Assembly (NCBI GenBank): GCA_027083475.1
Contig: JALWON010000335.1
Location: 1 to 14,208, forward strand
Source of the DNA: Sulfurimonas sp.
Lineage (GTDB): Bacteria > Campylobacterota > Campylobacteria > Campylobacterales > Sulfurimonadaceae
Length of the DNA stretch: 14,208 nt
Reading direction: 5' to 3'
Made by a program: the position numbers and the translations under genes. A model generated the notes under the pieces. The model saw only the letters and a list, made by a program, of their open reading frames with translations, ran no database searches and was not told where the DNA came from. Positions 1 to 7,249 of this stretch are shown here, in pieces. Position 1 is the first letter of the stretch; each line of letters starts with the position of its first letter.

Positions 1-1135
1 GCTTAATTTTTTGCCCCTTTTTAATATTTGGCGATATTTGCGAAAGATTTGCATAGATAGTATGTAAACCATTTTTATGTTCTACAATCACAATGTTTTT
101 CAGTACTGCTGTTTTATCAGCATAAATTACCTTTCCATTAAAAACTGTTTTAACTCGTGCATTTGGTTTTTTTGCTTTAAGGGAAATCGACTCATTAAAT
201 ATTTTAATACCATAAATAGGATCTGTATAAGTCCCATACTTTTTACTAATTGTATAATGATCTAAAGGTGCTATTGTCTTTGGACCCCTGTACCTTTTCG
301 TTTTGACACTCTGGTAACTACTGCCATGTTTTTTCACCTTTGGTAAATTGTCATTACTCAGCACTATTTTTTTTCTCTTAAAAGCCTCTTTTCGTAACTT
401 TTCTTCTTTCGCTTTTTTAATCGCATCAATTTTGATAATATTTAATTTTGCCAATGTTTTTTTCAAAGAGTCTTGCTTGGAGAGTAATGTTTGGAGCTTC
501 TTTTTATAAGCTGCCTTATCTTTTTTGAGTTTTTTCAGAGCTAATTTATTTGCCCTTTGCGTTTGGAGTAATTTTTTCTTTTTATCATCAATACTACTTA
601 TCTCTGCTTGTAACTTTTTTGTTTTCACATGCAAATTCTCTATAACATTACTGTTGGTAAAAAAGAGTGTATTGAGTTTTTTTACTTGTTCTTTAGACTT
701 TTTGAGCATATTTTCTAAGACTTCAAACTCAATCAGAGCATCACTGCTCGTACTATGCTTTTCATCAAGCATAATAGAGAGTGTCACACTCTGTGCAATC
801 AAAAAAACAAGTTGTTCTTCTATTTTTGATTGTTTGCGTTTTAAAACCTGTTGTTGCTTTTGGTACTCGCTTAAAACCCCGCTGTTTTTTTTGTAAATTG
901 TTGCTTTGTTTTTGAGTTCAGCTCTGAGTTGTGCAAGATAGCGATTTTGTTTCTCTAACTCTTTTTTTTGTTTTAAAATGGCTTTTGCTGTTACGGCCAT
1001 TTTATTGTTAAGATTGAGATAATTTTCACTAAAGGAGTGTAACTTTGTACTGACGGTTGTGATTTTTTTATCAATGTCTGCTTTAGCACTCAGCAGCGAA
1101 ATGAGTGCCAATAGGGTTAAAAATAAACGAATCAT
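1..1135 (-). CDS. envC: EnvC-like murein hydrolase activator (coiled coil plus degenerate LytM/M23 domain), 3' end cut by window edge
   Basis: 378 codons are visible and the frame is still open at the window edge, so the C-terminus is missing. The start ATG (1135-1133) overlaps the ftsX stop in an ATGA junction. Residues 1-19 look like a signal peptide (MIRLFLTLLALISLLSAKA), giving a periplasmic protein. Residues about 20-255 are Lys/Glu/Gln-rich and predicted coiled coil; about 288-378 resemble the start of a LytM (peptidase M23) fold. The metal-binding His and Asp expected near KIFNESIS (311-318) are absent, and the usual YAHLS is YANLS (361-365). Loss of zinc ligands together with an adjacent ftsEX pair is what known EnvC proteins show: they activate amidases at the septum rather than cut peptidoglycan. 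The function is inferred from this architecture and context; annotation pipelines may call it an M23 peptidase. Confidence 0.85.
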   Translation of the reverse strand, partial: MIRLFLTLLALISLLSAKADIDKKITTVSTKLHSFSENYLNLNNKMAVTAKAILKQKKELEKQNRYLAQLRAELKNKATIYKKNSGVLSEYQKQQQVLKRKQSKIEEQLVFLIAQSVTLSIMLDEKHSTSSDALIEFEVLENMLKKSKEQVKKLNTLFFTNSNVIENLHVKTKKLQAEISSIDDKKKKLLQTQRANKLALKKLKKDKAAYKKKLQTLLSKQDSLKKTLAKLNIIKIDAIKKAKEEKLRKEAFKRKKIVLSNDNLPKVKKHGSSYQSVKTKRYRGPKTIAPLDHYTISKKYGTYTDPIYGIKIFNESISLKAKKPNARVKTVFNGKVIYADKTAVLKNIVIVEHKNGLHTIYANLSQISPNIKKGQKIK

Positions 1136-1944
1136 ACCTCTTCTTTATGTCCCAAAATAATCAATAAAGATAAAACAATAGAAACAACAATAGCAAGAGC
1201 TGTTAAAATCATCAAATCAGAAAAAGGATCAAAGATTTTTACTGTAATACCAATAGAGTCAAATTGTTCGTGAATCCAATCATCAGAAGCTATCAAAGTA
1301 AAGAGAATAAAACTGACAAAACTTGCGATGATTGCATCTACTATGGAGAGTCGAAAAAGAATTGCAGAACGCATCCATAAAGGTGCTCCAAAAAGCCCCA
1401 TAATATTCATCCGTTCATTATGTTTAAACTGCCAAATTTTCAGTTCTTTAAAAATCAAAAGCATCGTGACAATCAACATTGAGACAGAAAAAATTGTAAT
1501 TACTTTTTTAAATAACAGCAGGAGCTTATAGGTTAAATCGTGTGTATTGGAAAAATTCTCTACTTTTGTAATAAAAGGTTTACGCAACAATTTTTTTGTC
1601 AATATTTTGATTTCACTCGAACTTGGGTAGTACTTTAACTTGATATTATAAAATTTTGGCAAGGTGAGTTTTAAGAGTGCAACATTTTTAGCACTCATTC
1701 CTGTATGGAGTCGTGCAATGACATTATCGGGTGAGAGTTGTGTGATGGTAGCAATAATACTGTTTTCTTTCATAATATCACTATAGTTGAGCTTTTTTTG
1801 TGCAACGACAACAAGAGAATAGTCATGGGCTAATTTTTCTTTATATGCACTGATTGAACGCTCAGAAATAAGCAATACCTGCACAGAAAAAAGAATGCTC
1901 ACCAAGGCAATCACCAAAGATAAATGATTTTTAATTGACTTCAT
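1132..1944 (-). CDS. ftsX: Cell division protein FtsX, ABC-transporter-like permease
   Basis: 270 residues from the ATG at 1944. A TTG at 1956 in the same frame would add four residues, but the ATG has GGGAGA (1949-1954) at proper Shine-Dalgarno spacing, so I prefer it. The layout is that of FtsX: a first membrane segment (about 8-26), a periplasmic domain (27-140), then three membrane segments (about 144-165, 196-219, 245-265). The conserved cytoplasmic stretch ERMNIMGLFGAP lies before the third. FtsX is the membrane half of the FtsEX complex and passes ATP-driven conformational change to periplasmic hydrolase regulators. It overlaps ftsE by 14 bp upstream and the EnvC-like gene by 4 bp downstream, which supports a FtsE-FtsX-EnvC unit. 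Sequence similarity is weak, as is usual for FtsX; identification rests on topology and neighbours. Confidence 0.93.
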   Translation of the reverse strand: MKSIKNHLSLVIALVSILFSVQVLLISERSISAYKEKLAHDYSLVVVAQKKLNYSDIMKENSIIATITQLSPDNVIARLHTGMSAKNVALLKLTLPKFYNIKLKYYPSSSEIKILTKKLLRKPFITKVENFSNTHDLTYKLLLLFKKVITIFSVSMLIVTMLLIFKELKIWQFKHNERMNIMGLFGAPLWMRSAILFRLSIVDAIIASFVSFILFTLIASDDWIHEQFDSIGITVKIFDPFSDLMILTALAIVVSIVLSLLIILGHKEEV

Positions 1945-2602
1945 TAATTCTCCCAAACTCTATGTGATAATGCTTATAATCTACTTTTATCGTCTCTGGA
2001 ATATGGTGTGTAACAACAATAACTGTCGTTTTGAGCTGTTCATTGGCACCTACAAGCAAATTCCAAATCAGTTCAGCCGAATAATCATCCAGATTCCCTG
2101 TCGGCTCATCTGCTAAAATCAAAATAGGATTATGCGAAAGTGCCCGTGCCATTGCTACACGCTGTTGCTCCCCACCACTTAACTCTTGAGGGTACTTTCC
2201 TGCTTGATGTTTGAGGCGCACATGTTTTAAAAGGGAATCCACTTGATTTTGTGTCACCCCTTTTTCATAACCATTAATAAGTAAAGGCAACATAATATTT
2301 TTCTCAATCGTCCACTCTTTGACAAGTTTATAATCTTGAAAAACAATGCCAATATGCTTGCGTAAAAAGTTGAGTTTTGCATTTGAAACCCCTTTGAGTT
2401 CTACACCACCTACAACTAAACTCCCCTCTTGCGGGTTTAATGCCCCATAGAGTGATTTTAAGAGTGTTGATTTTCCACTCCCACTCGCACCTGTAATAAA
2501 AACAAAACTCCCACTATCAATAGAGAATTTTACTTTATTGATGATGGTTTCATCATCTGAGTATGCAAGTGATAAGTTATCGGCAATAATCACTTTATCC
2601 AT
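1931..2602 (-). CDS. ftsE: Cell division ATP-binding protein FtsE
   Basis: 223 residues, the usual FtsE length. ABC ATPase motifs appear in order: Walker A GASGSGKST (38-46), Q-loop FQDYK (88-92), signature LSGGEQQR (141-148), Walker B LILADEP with Asp165 and catalytic Glu166, and the switch His in VVTHH (His199). This is the cytoplasmic ATPase that pairs with FtsX; the complex couples ATP hydrolysis to control of septal cell-wall hydrolysis. Other small ABC ATPases such as LolD share these motifs, but the directly overlapping ftsX settles the assignment. The ATG start lies 8 bp inside the end of trmB, with a purine-rich AAGAGAG upstream, so translation is probably coupled to trmB. Confidence 0.96.
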   Translation of the reverse strand: MDKVIIADNLSLAYSDDETIINKVKFSIDSGSFVFITGASGSGKSTLLKSLYGALNPQEGSLVVGGVELKGVSNAKLNFLRKHIGIVFQDYKLVKEWTIEKNIMLPLLINGYEKGVTQNQVDSLLKHVRLKHQAGKYPQELSGGEQQRVAMARALSHNPILILADEPTGNLDDYSAELIWNLLVGANEQLKTTVIVVTHHIPETIKVDYKHYHIEFGRINEVN

Positions 2603-3767
2603 GGAGTACTCTCTTTAAAAATTGATGAGCATGTAAATTACTTTTTGATTTTAAAGGCTCAGCGGGGTAATATCTTGGCTTGTTATTTTCAATCACAAGA
2701 TAAAGATGTTCTGGTCTATCAAAACTTCCCATAGATAAACGCAGCATGACCCCACCCGCTATCTCAAAAGCTCTTTCAAAATGAATAAATCCACCCTCAA
2801 ATCGCTCAGTTTTTGCATGTAAAGCAAGTAAAAATGCAGCATCACTACTCAAGACTTCAAAATCAAAAGAGCCCTCTATATGCAATGCTTCGGACTCCTC
2901 TTCATTTATCATCGTTACATCATAAATATTTTTTTCCTGCTTTTTCCATCTTGCTTCATACTTCGATGTCACGGCAATATCTTTGTTTTTATTTATTTGT
3001 AAACTCGTTTTATCAAACGCAATAAATGTCTCATACGAGTAGGCATAATAATTTTCACTATCGGTGCGTAACTCCAAGGTACCACCCACCTTTAAGATAC
3101 GGCGAGACTCTTGGATAAATGAGGTTGAAATCACACGGCGATGGGGCTTTTTATCCCAAGGAACAGGAAAATGCACATAAATTTTACCCACAATATTTGA
3201 AGGAACCAACTCCATAAAAAGCCGTGCATCATAATCAAGCACTAGTAAATTCTCAAGCTTTTGAATACTCACTTGCTTTAAAACCTGCTCAATCGAGGGA
3301 CGGTGTATTTCTATTCCTATAAAAAGAATCTCTGGATTTTGTGCCGCTTGATGCAGAAGATGACGTCCTGAACCAAAGCCGACCTCTATACGAACTTCTT
3401 TGTCCTGTGGAAAATTGTGTGCAAAAAAATCTATACTTTTAAGGGCTGTCACTTCTTGAAGATGCACATTTTTTTGTACCTCAGGCACATTAGAAGCCAC
3501 AACCTCTAAATCAGCCAACTTTGCATAGGCGAGCAGTGCCTTATGCACATTGTATATAGATGCTGGACGGGTTAATTTATCAGATTTTAAGAGTGATCTT
3601 CCCTCCTCCTCTTTGGCGACAAGAAAAAAAGCATCTTCATCTACTGCTACACTGATTAAGTGCTCAGACTTATTATTGACATTTTTTGCAATAAACCCAA
3701 AAGTAACCTGACCTTCCTTGGCAGGCAAGTCGATACTTTTAAATTTTTTTATATGTAAATGCGGCAC
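2595..3767 (-). CDS. trmB: tRNA (guanine-N7-)-methyltransferase TrmB, extended Campylobacterota form
   Basis: 390 residues, much longer than the 210-240 of typical bacterial TrmB. The enzyme transfers a methyl group from S-adenosylmethionine to N7 of guanine 46 in the tRNA variable loop. The methyltransferase core lies at about 115-285: SAM-binding motif EVGFGSGRHLL (128-138), acidic GIEIHRPS (151-158), HFPVPWDKKPHRR (199-211, matching the family FPDPWxKxRHxKRR), RTDSENY (234-240) and SKYEARW (268-274). Residues 1-110 and about 290-390 are extra regions that I cannot assign to a known domain. The start is GTG at 3767, sharing one base with the TAG stop of the upstream lipoprotein gene (TAGTG). 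No good Shine-Dalgarno is visible, so re-initiation after the upstream stop is likely. C. jejuni has, from memory, a TrmB at the same operon position. Confidence 0.93.
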   Translation of the reverse strand: MPHLHIKKFKSIDLPAKEGQVTFGFIAKNVNNKSEHLISVAVDEDAFFLVAKEEEGRSLLKSDKLTRPASIYNVHKALLAYAKLADLEVVASNVPEVQKNVHLQEVTALKSIDFFAHNFPQDKEVRIEVGFGSGRHLLHQAAQNPEILFIGIEIHRPSIEQVLKQVSIQKLENLLVLDYDARLFMELVPSNIVGKIYVHFPVPWDKKPHRRVISTSFIQESRRILKVGGTLELRTDSENYYAYSYETFIAFDKTSLQINKNKDIAVTSKYEARWKKQEKNIYDVTMINEEESEALHIEGSFDFEVLSSDAAFLLALHAKTERFEGGFIHFERAFEIAGGVMLRLSMGSFDRPEHLYLVIENNKPRYYPAEPLKSKSNLHAHQFLKRVLHG

Positions 3768-5155
3768 TAGAGACCACTCATATCGAGATCTTCAGTTGGT
3801 GCCACAACACTCGATCCACTGCTTTGATGGGATACTACTTTTCCCGCATTTGGATTTGCATCTACAGGGGCCTGCTGTGGGTCTATAATTTTGTCAGACT
3901 CTTTTGTTTTGAGTTTAATCTCTATACTCGGTTTTGAAACAATCCCATTTTTATCTACGGCATAAATGACATAGGTGTATGTTGCATTATCTACTATGCG
4001 ATCATCTATAAAGTGTGTTTTTGTCAGGTTTTTATACTCTTCTACTTTTGTATCAAACCAACCCTGTTTTTGTGTTCTTCGAATGATGTAGCTCTTCGTT
4101 CTTGGGTCACTTCTTCCCCAAACAATCTCTATTTTGTTCCCATCAAGTGAGGCATTAAAAATTGCAGGAGGATTGAGTTTGATAAGACTCATCCCTTGCA
4201 CAGAAACAGCATCATGTTCTGATTCTAAACCATCTTTATCAACCACACTCACTCTATAAAAGTGGCTTTCACCATCTTTTTTTATATCTTCATCCACATA
4301 GACTGGATTGTGTAAAGTAGCCACTAACTTATACGCTCCATCAAGTTTGGCAGCTCTATAGACATAATATAGATCAAAATCTTTTGCCTTTGATGGATTC
4401 CATGTTACTTTTATTTTTTTTGCTAAGTTATTGCTTGCCTGGATGTTCGTCACACCTAAAGGTAAGGCTTTTGTCACCACTTTAACAACAGCACTTGGAG
4501 TAGAAACAATACCATTGTATGTTTTAGCACGTATGCGGTATTTGTAGACATAATTATCTTTTAAATCTCTGTCTATATACTCTGCACTCAAACGCCCTTC
4601 TACACTCGCGAGTTCTTCCCACTCTTCATCTTCTAGAGTACTGCGTTCAATGATGTAAGACTCTACAATCTCATTGTTATGCGGTCGCCAAATAATCTTT
4701 GCACTGCGGGGCATTCCTGTTTGGGCATGGATCCACGAAACAGAGGCAAGTACTTTTTTTGATGTCACAACAACAAGTTTACTCGCCTTCCCCTCTGCAT
4801 CTTTACTAAATGTTTTAAAAGAATAATTATAGGTACTGCTTGGCTCAACATCACTATCGATATAGTGTGTAGAAAATCTCCCTTTAATCGTTGTATAATA
4901 CTCTAAGCTTCCCAAGCCTTTCTCGCCATCAGGAGAAGCTTTATAAATGTATATCCCCTGCACTCTTGGGTCAGTAATACTCTTCCACTCAAAACCTATC
5001 GCCTTCATATCAACAACAACACCATGTTGTGTGAGTGTCACTACGGGTAAAGTAGCATCTATGGTTGTTTCTTCTTTTGGCTTTGGTGATCCCGCACATC
5101 CACTAAAGAGCAGCATTGAAGCTGCGAATAAGAGTATCGATTTGTATATGTTCAT
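3767..5155 (-). CDS. flpA: FlpA-like lipoprotein with fibronectin type III repeats
   Basis: 462 residues. The signal sequence ends in a lipobox, LLFSGC, with Cys20 as the likely lipidated residue, so the mature protein should be membrane-anchored. After it I see about four fibronectin type III repeats (roughly 37-132, 135-228, 232-320, 327-417), each with a core Trp early (FEW, IIW, VTW, IVW) and a late Tyr-x-Tyr/Phe strand (YNYSF, YKYRI, HFYRV, YTYVI). The tail (418-462) is Pro/Ser/Asn-rich and probably unstructured. C. jejuni FlpA (Cj1279c) is a fibronectin-binding adhesin at the same operon position, and the recalled binding motif begins WRPH; this protein has WRPHNNEIV at 156-164. The domain family is clear; adhesin activity is not shown here and is doubtful if the host is free-living. 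A strong Shine-Dalgarno inside the preceding gene fixes the start. Confidence 0.9.
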   Translation of the reverse strand: MNIYKSILLFAASMLLFSGCAGSPKPKEETTIDATLPVVTLTQHGVVVDMKAIGFEWKSITDPRVQGIYIYKASPDGEKGLGSLEYYTTIKGRFSTHYIDSDVEPSSTYNYSFKTFSKDAEGKASKLVVVTSKKVLASVSWIHAQTGMPRSAKIIWRPHNNEIVESYIIERSTLEDEEWEELASVEGRLSAEYIDRDLKDNYVYKYRIRAKTYNGIVSTPSAVVKVVTKALPLGVTNIQASNNLAKKIKVTWNPSKAKDFDLYYVYRAAKLDGAYKLVATLHNPVYVDEDIKKDGESHFYRVSVVDKDGLESEHDAVSVQGMSLIKLNPPAIFNASLDGNKIEIVWGRSDPRTKSYIIRRTQKQGWFDTKVEEYKNLTKTHFIDDRIVDNATYTYVIYAVDKNGIVSKPSIEIKLKTKESDKIIDPQQAPVDANPNAGKVVSHQSSGSSVVAPTEDLDMSGL

Positions 5156-6077
5156 TTATATCCTCCAAATTAAATTTTTTTTCTAAATTTTCTTGCATAA
5201 TATTGTCAAATTTTGCTTGAAAAAACACCTTTTCTTCTGTTCTTGGGTGCTTAAAATATATGATGTAAGCATGTAGCAAAATTCGTTCCGTTTTCTCTGT
5301 TTTAGGACTCTGTGCATAGATGTGATCACCTAAAATATGGCGATTAAGGCTCTCTAAATGCACCCGTATCTGATGTGTGCGTCCTGTAAAAAGTTTACAC
5401 GCTATGAGTTGCGTTTTTTCATCCTTTGAAAGTGCTAAGTTTTTAAACACTGTTTTTGCATATTTTCCATGTTCTAAACCACAAGCCATCTTCAAACGGT
5501 TATGCGCACTTCGACCAATGTTAGACTCCACGATGGTTATATCTTCTTTGAGTGGTGGTGTCACCACGGCTAAATAGTAGCGCCCCATACTCTTATCTTG
5601 CAGTTGCAAGGATAAAAACTCATGTGCATCATTATTTTTTGCAATAACCATCGCCCCACTTGTGCCTTTATCGAGGCGATGCACAATTCCATGACGCTCT
5701 TCCCCGCTAATGGTAGAGAGTCGAATACCTTTGTGTTTTAACCAATCCACTAAGGTTGCTTCTTTGACACTCGGTGCAGGATGCACAGTCACCCCACTTG
5801 GCTTATTGATGACAAGGACATCCTCATCTTCATAAAGAATTTCAACATCAAAATCAACATTAAGAGCTTCTTGTACTATTGGTTCAGGAAAAACAACCCG
5901 TACTTTTTGATTGATTTTGAGTTTCATTCCTGCACGTGCAATTTTTTTATTTTCTACAAAAACAGCCCCTTGTTTTATCAGTTGTGCAATCTGTGAGCGT
6001 GTTTGCCCTATAGCATGGCTTAAAAAAACATCTAATCGCTCTGTATTTCCACTCACATACTCTTTTTCTTCTCTCAT
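5103..6077 (-). CDS. RluA/RluD-family 23S rRNA pseudouridine synthase
   Basis: 324 residues. Isomerises specific uridines in RNA, most likely 23S rRNA, to pseudouridine. Residues about 12-68 form an S4 RNA-binding domain (RLDVFLSHAIGQTRSQIAQL). The catalytic domain follows: NKPSGVTVHP (91-100), HRLDKGTSG (133-141) with catalytic Asp136, NIGRS (186-190), and TGRTHQIRVHL (231-241). The combination of S4 domain and these motifs matches RluD/RluC-type enzymes; the exact target uridines cannot be read from sequence, so no symbol is given. The ATG at 6077 follows a purine-rich AAGGGAAGGAA. It is the first gene of the minus-strand operon that ends with ftsE-ftsX-envC, and its last 53 bp overlap the lipoprotein gene in another frame. 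The orthologous position in C. jejuni (Cj1280c) also holds a pseudouridine synthase. Confidence 0.93.
   Translation of the reverse strand: MREEKEYVSGNTERLDVFLSHAIGQTRSQIAQLIKQGAVFVENKKIARAGMKLKINQKVRVVFPEPIVQEALNVDFDVEILYEDEDVLVINKPSGVTVHPAPSVKEATLVDWLKHKGIRLSTISGEERHGIVHRLDKGTSGAMVIAKNNDAHEFLSLQLQDKSMGRYYLAVVTPPLKEDITIVESNIGRSAHNRLKMACGLEHGKYAKTVFKNLALSKDEKTQLIACKLFTGRTHQIRVHLESLNRHILGDHIYAQSPKTEKTERILLHAYIIYFKHPRTEEKVFFQAKFDNIMQENLEKKFNLEDINEHIQIDTLIRSFNAAL
5161..5166 (-). promoter_or_regulatory. Strong Shine-Dalgarno for the FlpA-like lipoprotein
   Basis: The minus strand reads GGAGGA at 5166-5161, five bases before the ATG at 5155. This is the best ribosome-binding site in the window and lies inside the 3' end of the pseudouridine synthase gene. 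It fixes the lipoprotein start and suggests that gene is translated more strongly than its neighbours from the same transcript. Confidence 0.85.
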
Positions 6078-6090
6078 TTCCTTCCCTTTA

Positions 6091-6099
6091 TGCTACAAT
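6091..6099 (+). promoter_or_regulatory. Candidate extended -10 promoter of rodA
   Basis: TGCTACAAT fits an extended -10 (TGn plus TACAAT, five of six to TATAAT). A T-rich tract lies upstream (6061-6090), as expected in Campylobacterota promoters that lack a -35 box. Transcription would start near 6106, leaving a leader of about 22 bases that contains GGAG at 6116-6119, eight bases before the rodA start codon. Confidence 0.5.
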
Positions 6100-6102
6100 T
6101 TG

Positions 6103-6108
6103 ATAATA
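6103..6108 (-). promoter_or_regulatory. Candidate -10 element for the pseudouridine synthase/flpA/trmB/ftsEX operon
   Basis: The minus strand reads TATTAT, five of six matches to TATAAT, about 26 bases upstream of the start at 6077. The implied leader would be about 19 bases and carry the AAGGGAAGGAA ribosome-binding site. No clear -35 is seen, which is common for Campylobacterota sigma-70 promoters. The region is AT-rich, so chance matches are easy. Confidence 0.35.
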
Positions 6109-6127
6109 ATTATTTGGAGTTACTCGT

Positions 6128-7240
6128 TTGTGGAGATTTGATAAGAGTATTTTAGCACAATTTGACTTTTTTTCTATCATATTGATACTTCCTTTAGTAA
6201 TTGGCTCCAATTGGCTCATTGGTGAAGTTGTCCCTGCCTTAGCAGAAAAGCAGATGGCTTATGTCACTATTGCCACTTTTACCTATATTGGTATCTTTTT
6301 ACTTCCCATTCGCAGAATGAGTTGGATGATTCCACTCATTTACTGGGCAAATATTGGACTTTTACTTGCTGTTGAGTTTTTTGGACATGCACGCCTTGGG
6401 GCACAACGCTGGATTAGCATTCCTTTTATCAATGCGACCATCCAACCCTCAGAATTTGTCAAACCTGCACTCATTCTCATGCTCGCTTACCTCATCAGTA
6501 AAAATCCACCTCCAAAAGAGGGGTATAGAGTCAAAGATTTTTTCAAAATCAGTCTCTATATTTTGCTCCCTTTTATTCTTATTGCCAAAGAGCCCGATTT
6601 GGGTACGGCTATGGTACTCCTGCTTATAGGCTATGGCATTTTATTTTATATTGGCGTCTATTGGAAAATTTGGCTTGTTATTTTTAGTACTGTTTTACTT
6701 GTCTCGCCACTTGTTTATAAATTTGCCTTGCATGATTACCAAAGAACTCGCATTACTGACTTTTTATCAGAAAAGCCATCCTACCATGTCCAACAATCTA
6801 TTATTGCCATTGGCTCTGGCGGCTGGATGGGGAAAAGCAAAGAAGATGCCACACAAACGCAGATGCGTTTTTTACCCATCGCAACAAGTGACTTTATTTT
6901 TGCCTTTGTTGTCGAGAGAACAGGATTTTTAGGCGCATTAGCACTTATTTTAACCTATGTTATTCTCATTTTACATCTCTTTAGTTTAAGTTATATCAAT
7001 AAAGACTACTTTATTAAAGTTGTCACAATTGCCATCTCTTTTATGATTTTTATTTACATGGGGGTAAACATCTCTATGACTATCGGGTATGCACCTGTTG
7101 TAGGTGTTCCTCTCCCTATGTTTAGCTATGGAGGCAGTAGCTTCATCAATTTTATGATTCTCTTTGCAATTATGCAAAATCTTCTCACATTTCGCTACAA
7201 AGACCTCTACGATGTACGTGGAACAAAAAGTTTTGTTTAA
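6128..7240 (+). CDS. rodA: Rod-shape peptidoglycan glycosyltransferase RodA (MrdB), SEDS family
   Basis: 370 residues, usual for RodA. A polytopic inner-membrane SEDS protein that polymerises lipid II into glycan strands during cell elongation, working with PBP2. About ten hydrophobic segments are seen. Conserved stretches: GAQRWISIPF (91-100), QPSEFVKPAL (106-115), KEPDLGT (154-160), the long loop with YHVQQSIIAIGSGGWMGK (219-236), LPIATSDFIFAF (249-260) with the putative catalytic Asp255, and GVPLPMFSYGGSS (326-338). PDLGT and the IAIGSGG loop favour RodA over FtsW. The start is TTG at 6128: there is no in-frame ATG between the upstream stop (6107-6109) and this point, and GGAG at 6116-6119 is well spaced. 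It is transcribed away from the division operon and converges on the next gene, with nine bases between stop codons and no clear terminator. Confidence 0.95.
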   Translation: MWRFDKSILAQFDFFSIILILPLVIGSNWLIGEVVPALAEKQMAYVTIATFTYIGIFLLPIRRMSWMIPLIYWANIGLLLAVEFFGHARLGAQRWISIPFINATIQPSEFVKPALILMLAYLISKNPPPKEGYRVKDFFKISLYILLPFILIAKEPDLGTAMVLLLIGYGILFYIGVYWKIWLVIFSTVLLVSPLVYKFALHDYQRTRITDFLSEKPSYHVQQSIIAIGSGGWMGKSKEDATQTQMRFLPIATSDFIFAFVVERTGFLGALALILTYVILILHLFSLSYINKDYFIKVVTIAISFMIFIYMGVNISMTIGYAPVVGVPLPMFSYGGSSFINFMILFAIMQNLLTFRYKDLYDVRGTKSFV

Positions 7241-7249
7241 AAGAGATGC

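Noticed and set aside
525..896. Open frame of 123 residues on the plus strand, rich in Phe, Ser, Leu and Cys.
   Set aside because: It is antisense to the EnvC-like coiled coil; the composition is the mirror of Lys/Glu codons, and there is no ribosome-binding site or family resemblance.
7222..7237. AACAAAA and TTTTGTT inverted repeat at the end of rodA, a possible terminator.
   Set aside because: The stem is all AT except one pair, the loop is about two bases, it lies within the coding region, and no T-run follows.
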